DNA of 35,876 bases from Oleispira sp963933055. GTDB lineage: Bacteria > Pseudomonadota > Gammaproteobacteria > Pseudomonadales > Oceanobacteraceae. Position 1 is the stretch's first letter. Each line of letters begins with the position of its first letter. Of the stretch, positions 7,520-14,871 are shown one piece after another. The position numbers were made by a program, and so were the translations under genes. The stretch lies in the NCBI GenBank assembly GCA_963933055.1, contig CAWVSY010000039.1, positions 1 through 35,876 on the forward strand, in the 5' to 3' direction. The notes beneath the pieces were generated by a model. The model did not search any database. It saw only the letters and a list, made by a program, of their open reading frames with translations, and was not told where the DNA came from.

Positions 7520-8842
7520 ATGAAACGTATTTTTAAAAGCACAACCAACAAACTTGGAAAGGTTTCTAAAGTATTAGCCGTTGCAACATTGGCAGCAGGC
7601 ATCAGCATGGCTAATGCAGCCGATACGATTAAGGTCGGTGTACTGCATTCATTATCTGGAACCATGGCGATTTCTGAAACCACCTTAAAAGATACTGTTC
7701 TTATGATGATTGAAGAACAAAATAAAAAAGGAGGGTTATTAGGTAAGCAGCTAGAACCTGTTGTTGTTGACCCTGCGTCTAACTGGCCTTTATTTGCAGA
7801 AAAAACACGCGAGCTATTATCGCAAGAAGAAGTAGACGTTATCTTTGGTTGCTGGACTTCCGTTTCTCGTAAATCCGTATTGCCAGTTATCGAAGAGCTT
7901 AACGGCTTGATGTTCTACCCTGTTCAATACGAAGGTGAAGAATCTTCTAAAAACGTTTTCTATACAGGCGCCGCGCCAAACCAGCAAGCGATCCCAGCCG
8001 TTGATTATTTATTAAACGAAGTGGGCGCCAAGCGTTTTGTGTTAGCCGGAACCGATTATGTGTATCCACGAACCACTAACAAAATCTTAGTAAGCTACCT
8101 AAAGTCTAAAGGCATCGCTGAAGAAGACATCATGGTTAACTACACACCGTTTGGTCATAGTGATTGGCAGACGATCGTATCTGACGTTAAAAAATTCGGC
8201 AGTAAAGGTAAGAAAACAGCGGTTGTTTCAACGGTAAACGGTGATGCAAACGTTCCTTTTTACAAAGAACTAGCCAACCAAGGAATAAGCTCTGAAGACA
8301 TTCCAGTGGTTGCATTCTCGGTAGGTGAAGAAGAACTTTCGGGTTTCGATACTAAGCCTCTTGTGGGTCACCTTGCGGCATGGAACTACTTCATGAGTGC
8401 CGATAGCGAAGAAAATGAAAAATTCATTACTCAATGGCACGCTTATACAAAAGATGAAAATCGCGTAACCAACGATCCTATGGAAGCCACTTATATTGGT
8501 TTTAAAATGTGGGCACAAGCTGTTGAGAAAGCCGGTAGTGAAGACGTTGATAAGGTACGTTCAGCTATGTACGGTATCAAGGTTGCTAACTTAGCGGGCG
8601 GTACTGCGGTAATGAATACTAACCATCATCTATCTAAGCCAGTATTAATTGGTGAGATTCAAGAAGACGGTCAGTTTGATATTGTTTGGCAGACCGATGG
8701 TGAAGTGAAAGGTGATGCTTGGACTGATTTCTTGCCAGAAAGTAAAGTTCTAATCTCTGATTGGACGGCGCCTATTAACTGCGGTAACTACAACACAGTA
8801 ACAAAAACGTGTGGTGGCCCTGTAATCGCTAGCGAAGAATAA
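7520..8842 (+). CDS. urtA: Urea ABC transporter, periplasmic substrate-binding protein
   Basis: UrtA captures urea in the periplasm for the UrtBCDE importer. The 440-residue product starts with a signal peptide: a basic N-terminus, the hydrophobic stretch VLAVATLAAGISMA and a probable cut after ANA. The mature protein begins DTIKVGVLHSLSGTMAISE, the opening of the urea-specific branch of the branched-chain amino acid binding family. Other landmarks are FGCWTSVSRKSVLPV, NGLMFYPVQYEGEESS and YIGFKMWAQAVEKAGS. AGAAGGA precedes the ATG. The long promoter region and a hairpin after the stop fit high expression relative to the other transporter genes. Assignment as urea transporter is supported by the adjoining urease. 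Confidence 0.96.
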   Translation: MKRIFKSTTNKLGKVSKVLAVATLAAGISMANAADTIKVGVLHSLSGTMAISETTLKDTVLMMIEEQNKKGGLLGKQLEPVVVDPASNWPLFAEKTRELLSQEEVDVIFGCWTSVSRKSVLPVIEELNGLMFYPVQYEGEESSKNVFYTGAAPNQQAIPAVDYLLNEVGAKRFVLAGTDYVYPRTTNKILVSYLKSKGIAEEDIMVNYTPFGHSDWQTIVSDVKKFGSKGKKTAVVSTVNGDANVPFYKELANQGISSEDIPVVAFSVGEEELSGFDTKPLVGHLAAWNYFMSADSEENEKFITQWHAYTKDENRVTNDPMEATYIGFKMWAQAVEKAGSEDVDKVRSAMYGIKVANLAGGTAVMNTNHHLSKPVLIGEIQEDGQFDIVWQTDGEVKGDAWTDFLPESKVLISDWTAPINCGNYNTVTKTCGGPVIASEE

Positions 8843-8856
8843 TCTGCTCTAAATTT

Positions 8857-8879
8857 CAGGGAGTACTCAGTACTCCCTG
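8857..8879 (+). promoter_or_regulatory. Perfect palindrome between urtA and urtB (mRNA hairpin)
   Basis: CAGGGAGTACT and AGTACTCCCTG flank a single C, giving a hairpin of at least nine pairs. No T tract follows. This argues against a full terminator and for a 3' stabilising or partially attenuating structure that would let urtA exceed urtB-E. Confidence 0.6.
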
Positions 8880-8933
8880 ACTCATCTAAAAATCACTACC
8901 TTTAAATTCACCCATTTTATTAGGACGATAATC

Positions 8934-10631
8934 ATGCGCGAATACGTAAAACGTATTGTGTTGATGAGTTGCTTTTTGCTGCTTGCCGTATTCAGTAACG
9001 CAGAAAGCGATACAGAAACGGAAGTTAATAAAACACCAAACAATACGTTACCTGCAATGACGCAGGCACTGATTAAAGCCAGCTATACAGAAAAATCTGA
9101 AATTATCGATAGCATCGCTGCTATTGAAGATGATAGAAAATTATTGATCTTACAATCCTTGTTAGATAACAAATTGTATTATTTAAAAAAGAATAAAAAA
9201 AATATTATTAATGATGGTCAAAAACAAATTTTGATTGTTGACATGTCATTGGTAAAGTCGAAAAAACCAAATGCCATGTTCGATGCGTTTAGCCAAGAAG
9301 ACGTATCTGGCTTGTCTAAGCGTGCAGTGAAAAGGATTGGTGTCAATAACGCATTGCGCCGTAATTTACGCTCTCATCTTTCGCTATTAAAAATTACCCA
9401 CCCAAATACAGACGTTCGTATTGCCGCCGCACAAAACTTATTAAAAGACAGTGCCGGCATCGACTTGGCATTCATTGAAAAAACATTAAAGAAAGAAAAA
9501 AATGCTCAAGTTATTGATATTCTAAAAACATCTCGTGCTTTGATGTTATTGAAATCAGATCAGTCAACGATACGTTTACTCGCACTAGAAGAACTTGATG
9601 GTTCTTTATACTCTGAAGTACGCATTGAACTGAATAAATTCATTGCCGCATTTAATGATCAAAGCAAAAAAGAACGCAGTGATGAATTTAAACTGGCTCA
9701 GAAAACACTGACGGATATTGAAACATTAATGACCTATAACGGTTATGCGGAAAATTTATATTTCGGTTTAGCATTAGGTGCCGTTTTATTATTAGCCGCC
9801 ATTGGCCTTGCCATTACGTTCGGTGTGATGGGGGTGATCAATATGGCCCACGGCGAAATGATTATGCTGGGTGCCTACACGACATACGTTATTCAGATGC
9901 TAATGCCAGAATCCATTGGCGCTTCTTTATTAGTTTCTATACCTGCAGCATTTTTAGTCAGTGGCTTTGTGGGTATTTTAATTGAACGTTCTGTTATTCG
10001 TCATTTATATGGTCGCCCTTTAGAAACGCTATTAGCTACTTTTGGTATCAGTTTAATTCTACAGCAAGCAGTGCGCTCTATCTTTGGTCCTCTTAACCGT
10101 GAAGTGATTACCCCAGATTGGTTAGCGGGTACTTTTATGGTGAACCCTGGTCTGTCCCTCACTTATAACCGTTTATACATCATCATTTTCAGCCTAGTGG
10201 TATTGGCGGTATTAGCGTTAGTTTTAAAGCGAACGTTATTTGGCTTACAAATGCGCGCGGTCACGATGAATCGTCCAATGGCAAGTTCTATGGGTATTCG
10301 TACCGGTTGGGTTGATGCGTTAACGTTTGGTTTAGGTTCCGGTATTGCAGGCATCGCAGGCGTGGCATTGAGTCAGTTAACCAACGTAGGTCCTAACTTA
10401 GGTCAGGCTTATATTATCGATTCCTTTATGGTTGTTGTATTTGGTGGCGTGGGTAATTTATGGGGCACCTTAGTAGGTGCAATGTCATTAGGTATTGCGA
10501 ATAAATTTATGGAACCTGTTGCCGGTGCCGTATTAGCGAAAATATTTATTTTAGTATTCATTATTTTATTCATCCAAAAACGTCCTCGGGGTTTATTCGC
10601 TCTGAAAGGCCGTGCAGTTGATAACGGTTAA
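8934..10631 (+). CDS. urtB: Urea ABC transporter permease UrtB with long N-terminal extension
   Basis: This is an inner-membrane permease of the urea importer, LivH type. The 565-residue product has a signal-like N-terminus (hydrophobic residues 8-22). An extracytoplasmic, Lys-rich helical region of about 240 residues follows, containing a repeat-like segment LRSHLSLLKITHPNTDVRIAAAQNLL. The membrane domain runs from about residue 275 to the end. It has the family features TFGVMGVINMAHGEMIMLGAY and FMVVVFGGVGNLWGTLVGA, near the coupling-helix region. Comparable extensions are known in proteobacterial UrtB; their role is unclear. AGGA lies eight bases before the ATG. The stop codon overlaps the ribosome binding site of urtC. 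Confidence 0.95.
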   Translation: MREYVKRIVLMSCFLLLAVFSNAESDTETEVNKTPNNTLPAMTQALIKASYTEKSEIIDSIAAIEDDRKLLILQSLLDNKLYYLKKNKKNIINDGQKQILIVDMSLVKSKKPNAMFDAFSQEDVSGLSKRAVKRIGVNNALRRNLRSHLSLLKITHPNTDVRIAAAQNLLKDSAGIDLAFIEKTLKKEKNAQVIDILKTSRALMLLKSDQSTIRLLALEELDGSLYSEVRIELNKFIAAFNDQSKKERSDEFKLAQKTLTDIETLMTYNGYAENLYFGLALGAVLLLAAIGLAITFGVMGVINMAHGEMIMLGAYTTYVIQMLMPESIGASLLVSIPAAFLVSGFVGILIERSVIRHLYGRPLETLLATFGISLILQQAVRSIFGPLNREVITPDWLAGTFMVNPGLSLTYNRLYIIIFSLVVLAVLALVLKRTLFGLQMRAVTMNRPMASSMGIRTGWVDALTFGLGSGIAGIAGVALSQLTNVGPNLGQAYIIDSFMVVVFGGVGNLWGTLVGAMSLGIANKFMEPVAGAVLAKIFILVFIILFIQKRPRGLFALKGRAVDNG

Positions 10632-10641
10632 GGAGAGCATT

Positions 10642-11826
10642 ATGACGAATACAGCAGCAATAAAAGCAAATCAAGTGAAGCTAGGTCCTTTAACGACCTT
10701 GTTGATGAATGACAAAGGTGGTCGCCGTTTATTAGCGGTACTAGCAGCGTTGGCGATTTTAGTTCCGGCATTAAATTTATTAATGCCAGAAGGATCTTTA
10801 TTCCATGTGTCGACATATACCATGACGCTATTGGGTAAGTATTTATGTTATGCCTTATTAGCCGTAGCCGTGGACTTAATTTGGGGCTACTGCGGGATTT
10901 TAAGTTTAGGGCACGGTGCTTTTTTCGCATTGGGTGGTTATGCCATGGGCATGTATTTAATGCGTCAAATTGGTGATCGTGGCGTTTATAGTAATCCTGA
11001 TCTTCCAGACTTTATGGTGTTCTTAAACTGGCAAGAATTGCCTTGGTACTGGTTAGGTTTTGATAACTTTAGTTTCGCGATGGTGATGGTGTTATTAGCA
11101 CCGGGTATTTTAGCGTTTGTCTTTGGTGCTTTGGCTTTCCGTTCACGCGTAACCGGTGTTTACCTTTCGATTATTACGCAAGCATTAACCTATGCTTTGA
11201 TGTTAGCGTTTTTCCGTAACGATATGGGCTTTGGTGGCAATAATGGTTTAACCGATTTTAAAGATATTTTAGGTTTTGATTTGCAAGCGGATACAACCCG
11301 TGCGGGTTTATTCTTTTGCTCAGCTTTGGCGTTAATGATCGGCTATTTAATCAGTCGCTTTATTGTTACTTCAAAGTTGGGTCGTGTATTAATCGCGATT
11401 CGTGATAGTGAAAATCGTGCGCGCTTTTTAGGCTACCGCGTTGAGTATTTTAAACTATTCGTTTTTGTTGTATCGGCTATGTTAGCCGGTATTGCAGGTG
11501 CGCTGTATGTTCCTCAAGTGGGCATTATTAATCCAGGAGAGTTTGCTCCACTGTTGTCTATCGAAATGATTATCTGGGTAGCCGTAGGGGGACGTGGGAC
11601 GTTATTTGGAGCGGTGATCGGTGCCATTTTAGTGAACTATGCAAAAACGTATTTTACGGGGGCATTCGCAGAAATTTGGTTGTTCATGTTGGGTGGGCTG
11701 TTTGTATTAACGACGCTATATCTTCCACAAGGCATTATCGGCTTATGGCAAAAAACGTCTGACAAGCTCGCGAAAAAATTAGCAGAAAGAAAATCAGCGA
11801 CCGTTCCAGAAGGAGAAAACGCATGA
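10642..11826 (+). CDS. urtC: Urea ABC transporter permease UrtC
   Basis: This is the second membrane subunit of the urea importer, LivM type, 394 residues from ATG 10642. AAGGAGAG (10630-10637) stands in front of this ATG; an in-frame GTG at 10612 lies inside urtB and has no such site. Hydrophobic helices are spread along the whole protein. Landmarks are DLIWGYCGILSLGHGAFFALGGY (about residues 81-103), ALAFRSRVTGVYLSIITQAL and IAIRDSENRARFLGY, the usual cytoplasmic loop contacting the ATPases. VPQVGIINPGEFAPLLSIE follows. The C-terminal tail is Lys-rich. Its last bases overlap the urtD start in ATGA, so translation is coupled. Confidence 0.95.
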   Translation: MTNTAAIKANQVKLGPLTTLLMNDKGGRRLLAVLAALAILVPALNLLMPEGSLFHVSTYTMTLLGKYLCYALLAVAVDLIWGYCGILSLGHGAFFALGGYAMGMYLMRQIGDRGVYSNPDLPDFMVFLNWQELPWYWLGFDNFSFAMVMVLLAPGILAFVFGALAFRSRVTGVYLSIITQALTYALMLAFFRNDMGFGGNNGLTDFKDILGFDLQADTTRAGLFFCSALALMIGYLISRFIVTSKLGRVLIAIRDSENRARFLGYRVEYFKLFVFVVSAMLAGIAGALYVPQVGIINPGEFAPLLSIEMIIWVAVGGRGTLFGAVIGAILVNYAKTYFTGAFAEIWLFMLGGLFVLTTLYLPQGIIGLWQKTSDKLAKKLAERKSATVPEGENA

Positions 11827-12629
11827 GTAGCATCGGCGGCATGAATAGCAAACACATCGATAACTCTCCGGTTCTTTATTTAGATGGGATTAGTGTCAGT
11901 TTTGATGGCTTTAAAGCATTGAACAATCTGTCTATGACCATCGAGAAAGGTGAGATGCGCGCAATTATCGGCCCGAACGGAGCGGGAAAAACGACGATGA
12001 TGGATGTGATTACCGGCAAGACACGTCCTGATGATGGCATCATTCGCTTTAGCAGTGCCTCTAAAGAAGCGGGTAACAAGAATACGGATTATGATTTGAC
12101 CCAATACGATGAAGCATCTGTTGCTAATTTAGGCGTTGGTCGTAAGTTTCAAAAGCCCAGTGTGATTGAAAGCTTAACCATTTTTGAAAACTTAGAAATG
12201 TCGTTAAAAGGTGGGCGTACTCTTTGGCAATCTTTGTTTCATAAATTGAGTGCTGAGCAAAAAATTAAATTGGACGAAATATTAGCGTTGATTGATATGT
12301 CCGATAAAGCTCATGAGTTGGCAGGCAATTTATCTCACGGGCAAAAGCAGTGGTTAGAAATTGGTATGTTATTGGGGCAAGAGCCTGAATTATTATTAAT
12401 CGATGAACCTGCGGCGGGCATGACCGATGAAGAAACGATGAAAACGGCCGAGCTGTTTAAAACCTTAGCAAAAACTCATTCGCTAATGGTGGTAGAGCAC
12501 GACATGGATTTCATTGAAGCCTTAAATTGCAAAGTAACAGTATTGAATGAAGGCAGTGTCTTGGCCGAAGGTACTTTGCAAGAAGTGAAAGCCAATGAAG
12601 ATGTTATTGAAAAGTATTTGGGGCGCTAA
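11823..12629 (+). CDS. urtD: Urea ABC transporter ATP-binding protein UrtD
   Basis: This is one of two cytoplasmic ATPases driving urea import, LivG type, 268 residues. It has Walker A GPNGAGKTT (residues 50-58) and the family block VGRKFQKPSVIESLTIFENLEM around the Q-loop. The ABC signature is LSHGQKQWLEIGMLL, Walker B is LLLIDEPAAGM and the switch histidine lies in VVEHDMDF. A 15-residue N-terminal tail precedes the ABC domain; an internal Met at residue 7 is an alternative start. The ATG overlaps the urtC stop by 4 nt. urtE follows after two bases. Confidence 0.96.
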   Translation: MSSIGGMNSKHIDNSPVLYLDGISVSFDGFKALNNLSMTIEKGEMRAIIGPNGAGKTTMMDVITGKTRPDDGIIRFSSASKEAGNKNTDYDLTQYDEASVANLGVGRKFQKPSVIESLTIFENLEMSLKGGRTLWQSLFHKLSAEQKIKLDEILALIDMSDKAHELAGNLSHGQKQWLEIGMLLGQEPELLLIDEPAAGMTDEETMKTAELFKTLAKTHSLMVVEHDMDFIEALNCKVTVLNEGSVLAEGTLQEVKANEDVIEKYLGR

Positions 12630-12631
12630 TT

Positions 12632-13330
12632 ATGTTGAAAGTTAAAAATGTAGACGTGTCTTATGGTGCAAGCCAAGCGTTATATGATGTTTCCATGGAT
12701 GCAGAAATTGGCAAAGTCACTTGTGTACTAGGCCGTAATGGCGTGGGTAAAACGACCTTAATGAAAGCCTTGTCGGGGCATTTGGCCGCGGGTAAAGGTG
12801 AGATTGAATGGATGGGGAAAGATATAAACGGACAAGCACCTTTTGATCGTGCTCGCCAGGGGATTGCGTATGTTCCGCAGGGGCGAGATATTTTTTCGCA
12901 GTTAACGGTTGAAGAAAATTTAGAAACGGCTTTTTCAGCCCTACCTAAAAGTCAGCGCAAGATTGATCCTGAAGTTTTCGCACTGTTTCCGGTATTACAA
13001 AAAATGCTGAAACGTCGCGGTGGTGATTTATCGGGTGGACAGCAGCAGCAGTTGGCGATTGCCCGAGCGTTATTACTACGACCTAAAATGTTGATTCTGG
13101 ATGAGCCAACCGAAGGTATTCAGCCGTCTGTAATTAAAGACATTGGCAAGGTGATTGAGCTTCTGCGTGATCGGGGTGAGATGGCGATTGTTCTGGTTGA
13201 GCAGTATCTTGAGTTTGCTGCTGAATTAGCGGATGAGTTTATTATTTTAGAGCGAGGTCGTGTTGTGGCGACGGGGACGGGTGATGAATTAGCAACCTCT
13301 AAAGAAGCGAAGGAATTATTGGCGATTTAA
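12632..13330 (+). CDS. urtE: Urea ABC transporter ATP-binding protein UrtE
   Basis: This is the second ATPase of the urea importer, LivF type, 232 residues. Walker A GRNGVGKTT is at residues 34-42. The urea-branch block RQGIAYVPQGRDIFSQLTVEENL surrounds the Q-loop, the signature is LSGGQQQQLAIARALL, Walker B is MLILDEPTEGIQPS and the switch histidine position is replaced by Gln in LVEQYLEFA, as is usual in LivF and UrtE proteins. It is the last urt gene and is followed by a strong terminator about 60 bp downstream. Confidence 0.96.
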   Translation: MLKVKNVDVSYGASQALYDVSMDAEIGKVTCVLGRNGVGKTTLMKALSGHLAAGKGEIEWMGKDINGQAPFDRARQGIAYVPQGRDIFSQLTVEENLETAFSALPKSQRKIDPEVFALFPVLQKMLKRRGGDLSGGQQQQLAIARALLLRPKMLILDEPTEGIQPSVIKDIGKVIELLRDRGEMAIVLVEQYLEFAAELADEFIILERGRVVATGTGDELATSKEAKELLAI

Positions 13331-13388
13331 ATTCTTTATTTTAATCTGACTTTCCAGATTAAATAAGCATTAACTATTATGTTTCTTA

Positions 13389-13424
13389 AAAGGCGTGCCA
13401 CATTGGTGCGCCTTTCTTGTTTTT
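13389..13424 (+). terminator. Rho-independent terminator of the urt operon
   Basis: AAAGGCGTGCCA (13389-13400) and TGGTGCGCCTTT (13404-13415) pair over all 12 positions, counting two wobble pairs, around a CAT loop. A T-rich tail, CTTTCTTGTTTTT, follows. It ends the urt transcript before the next promoter. Confidence 0.8.
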
Positions 13425-13441
13425 GCGCACCATAAATGAGC
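13395..13441. promoter_or_regulatory. Two NtrC-like sites upstream of the torF-glnK-amtB unit
   Basis: GTGCCACATTGGTGC (13395-13409) matches GCACCA-N3-TGGTGC except at two left-half positions. GCACCATAAATGAGC (13427-13441) has a perfect left half and a partial right half. The windows start 32 bp apart and lie about 130-165 bp before the predicted start. The first overlaps the urt terminator stem. The remainder of 13331-13655 shows no gene. Confidence 0.45.
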
Positions 13442-13537
13442 TTTCCTAGCGAGTTACGCACCTGTTTGAATCCTGTCGGTTTATAAAAAGTCTCCCAATT
13501 TTTAGCTAAGTTATTGAATATAAAGGGTTTATCAGAG

Positions 13538-13554
13538 TTGGCACACCTCCTGCT
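13538..13554 (+). promoter_or_regulatory. Sigma-54 promoter upstream of the porin gene
   Basis: TTGGCACACCTCCTGCT has GG at 13540-13541 and GC at 13552-13553, ten bases apart. The TTGGCAC half is a full match to the RpoN consensus. The start would lie near 13565, about 90 nt before the ATG at 13656. Confidence 0.75.
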
Positions 13555-13655
13555 ATAAGACAATCAGATATATAAAATAGTGCGTAGCTAGAAGGCTCGC
13601 CTAAATACTTAAAGTTAAAAACTTAAAAACTTAAAACTAAAGAAGGAAAGTCCTA

Positions 13656-14342
13656 ATGACTAAATTATCTCAAGCAATCGCGTTAGCTACTGCAATGACT
13701 GCTGGCCTAGTGGCTACTACAACAACTCAAGCGGAAGTTGAAGTTGCTGCTTCTGCATCTGTTGCCAACATGTACTTATGGCGTGGTACTAATTTGGGCA
13801 GTCAAGGCGCAGAAGATAAAGCGAATGCGATTCCAGCAATATCAGGGGATTTGAAGGTAAGTGCATCGGGTGCTTATGCGGGTGTGTGGACTTCAAGTGG
13901 TGATGCAACTTATGGCCAGGAATATGACATTTATCTAGGGTATGGCGATTCTGTTGGCGATTTCTCTTATGACTTGAGCGTGTTGACTTATGTTTATCCT
14001 GATGGTGGTAAGTCTGACGATACGTTTGGTGACAGCACTGATATCGTTTTGGGCTTAGGCTTTAAAGATGCTTCTTTTGGCGTTTACAAGCAGGTGGGCG
14101 ACGTAGCTGATAACGATAATATTTATTATACGCTGGGTTATGGTTTCGATAAGTTCAGTGCGACGGTAGGTATGTTTGATCAAGGTGCTGATGATGCAGA
14201 TTACACTCACCTTGATGTGAGCTATGCATACAATGACAACCTTTCTTTTACATTAAGTAAAATTGTAGACCAAGAAGAAGACGATACTCTTGATGATGAC
14301 ACTCAGGTTGTTGTTTCTTACAGTCTGCCTATTGAACTTTAA
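13656..14342 (+). CDS. TorF family putative outer-membrane porin
   Basis: The 228-residue product has a clear signal peptide (MTKLSQAIALATAMTAGLVA, cut probably after TQA). An acidic, glycine- and tyrosine-rich mature chain of alternating strands follows, as in a beta-barrel. The mature start, VAASASVANMYLWRGTNLG, resembles the Gcw_chp/TorF family opening, in which a short strand leads into a RG motif. The chain ends in VVVSYSLPIEL. A porin role is a family-level prediction without a known substrate. Its own sigma-54 promoter and its place 71 bp before glnK suggest a role in uptake of a small nitrogen compound under nitrogen limitation. GAAGGAAAG precedes the ATG. Confidence 0.8.
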   Translation: MTKLSQAIALATAMTAGLVATTTTQAEVEVAASASVANMYLWRGTNLGSQGAEDKANAIPAISGDLKVSASGAYAGVWTSSGDATYGQEYDIYLGYGDSVGDFSYDLSVLTYVYPDGGKSDDTFGDSTDIVLGLGFKDASFGVYKQVGDVADNDNIYYTLGYGFDKFSATVGMFDQGADDADYTHLDVSYAYNDNLSFTLSKIVDQEEDDTLDDDTQVVVSYSLPIEL

Positions 14343-14354
14343 ATAGCATACAAT

Positions 14355-14378
14355 GGGCCCCTGCCTCCGCAAGGGCTC
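14355..14378 (+). terminator. GC-rich hairpin between the porin gene and glnK
   Basis: GGGCCCCTGC and GCAAGGGCTC pair over ten positions with one mismatch and one wobble around a CTCC loop, 13 bases after the porin stop. AATTTTAAAAATT follows rather than a clean T run. It may be a leaky terminator or an mRNA-processing structure that sets the porin to glnK ratio. Confidence 0.45.
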
Positions 14379-14413
14379 AATTTTAAAAATTATAATCTTA
14401 AAGGGAGTTTTCT

Positions 14414-14752
14414 ATGAAACTCGTAACTGCTGTTGTTAAGCCTTTTAAATTAGATGACGTGCGTGAAGCACTGTCTGAGATCGGTGTTCAAGGTATTACT
14501 GTAACTGAAGTTAAAGGCTTTGGTCGTCAGAAGGGTCACACTGAATTGTATCGTGGTGCTGAATACGTTGTTGATTTTCTACCAAAAGTAAAAATCGAAG
14601 TTGCTGTTAGCGATGAGCAAACAGAGCAAGTTATCGAAGCGGTAACGAAAGCAGCGAATACTGGCAAGATCGGTGATGGCAAAATCTTCGTGACTAGCCT
14701 AGAGCAAATTATTCGAATTCGTACCGGTGAAACTGGTGCAGACGCGATTTAA
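14414..14752 (+). CDS. glnK: PII nitrogen regulatory protein GlnK
   Basis: GlnK is the trimeric PII signal protein that senses 2-oxoglutarate, ATP/ADP and, by uridylylation, glutamine. With AmtB it closes the ammonium channel when nitrogen is plentiful. The 112-residue product is standard length. The T-loop is intact, with KGFGRQKGHTELYRGAEY placing the uridylylation site at Tyr51. The B-loop TGKIGDGKIFV and C-loop RIRTGETG are visible. AAGGGAG precedes the ATG. It lies 119 bp before amtB, the classic pairing, which is why glnK is preferred over glnB. Confidence 0.96.
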   Translation: MKLVTAVVKPFKLDDVREALSEIGVQGITVTEVKGFGRQKGHTELYRGAEYVVDFLPKVKIEVAVSDEQTEQVIEAVTKAANTGKIGDGKIFVTSLEQIIRIRTGETGADAI

Positions 14753-14871
14753 TCTTTTTATGTGTTTTCACTGATTCTTAAAGACATCAGTAGAATAGAT
14801 AAAAAGAACACAAATATTATTTTGAGTCAGTTTTGCTGATTCATTGTTAAGCCTAATGCGGAGGGCTTTCC

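Noticed and set aside
13336..13563. 75-codon minus-strand frame in the urtE-torF gap
   Set aside because: It overlaps the urt terminator, the NtrC-like sites and the sigma-54 promoter, has no family likeness, and its composition is that of AT-rich intergenic DNA.
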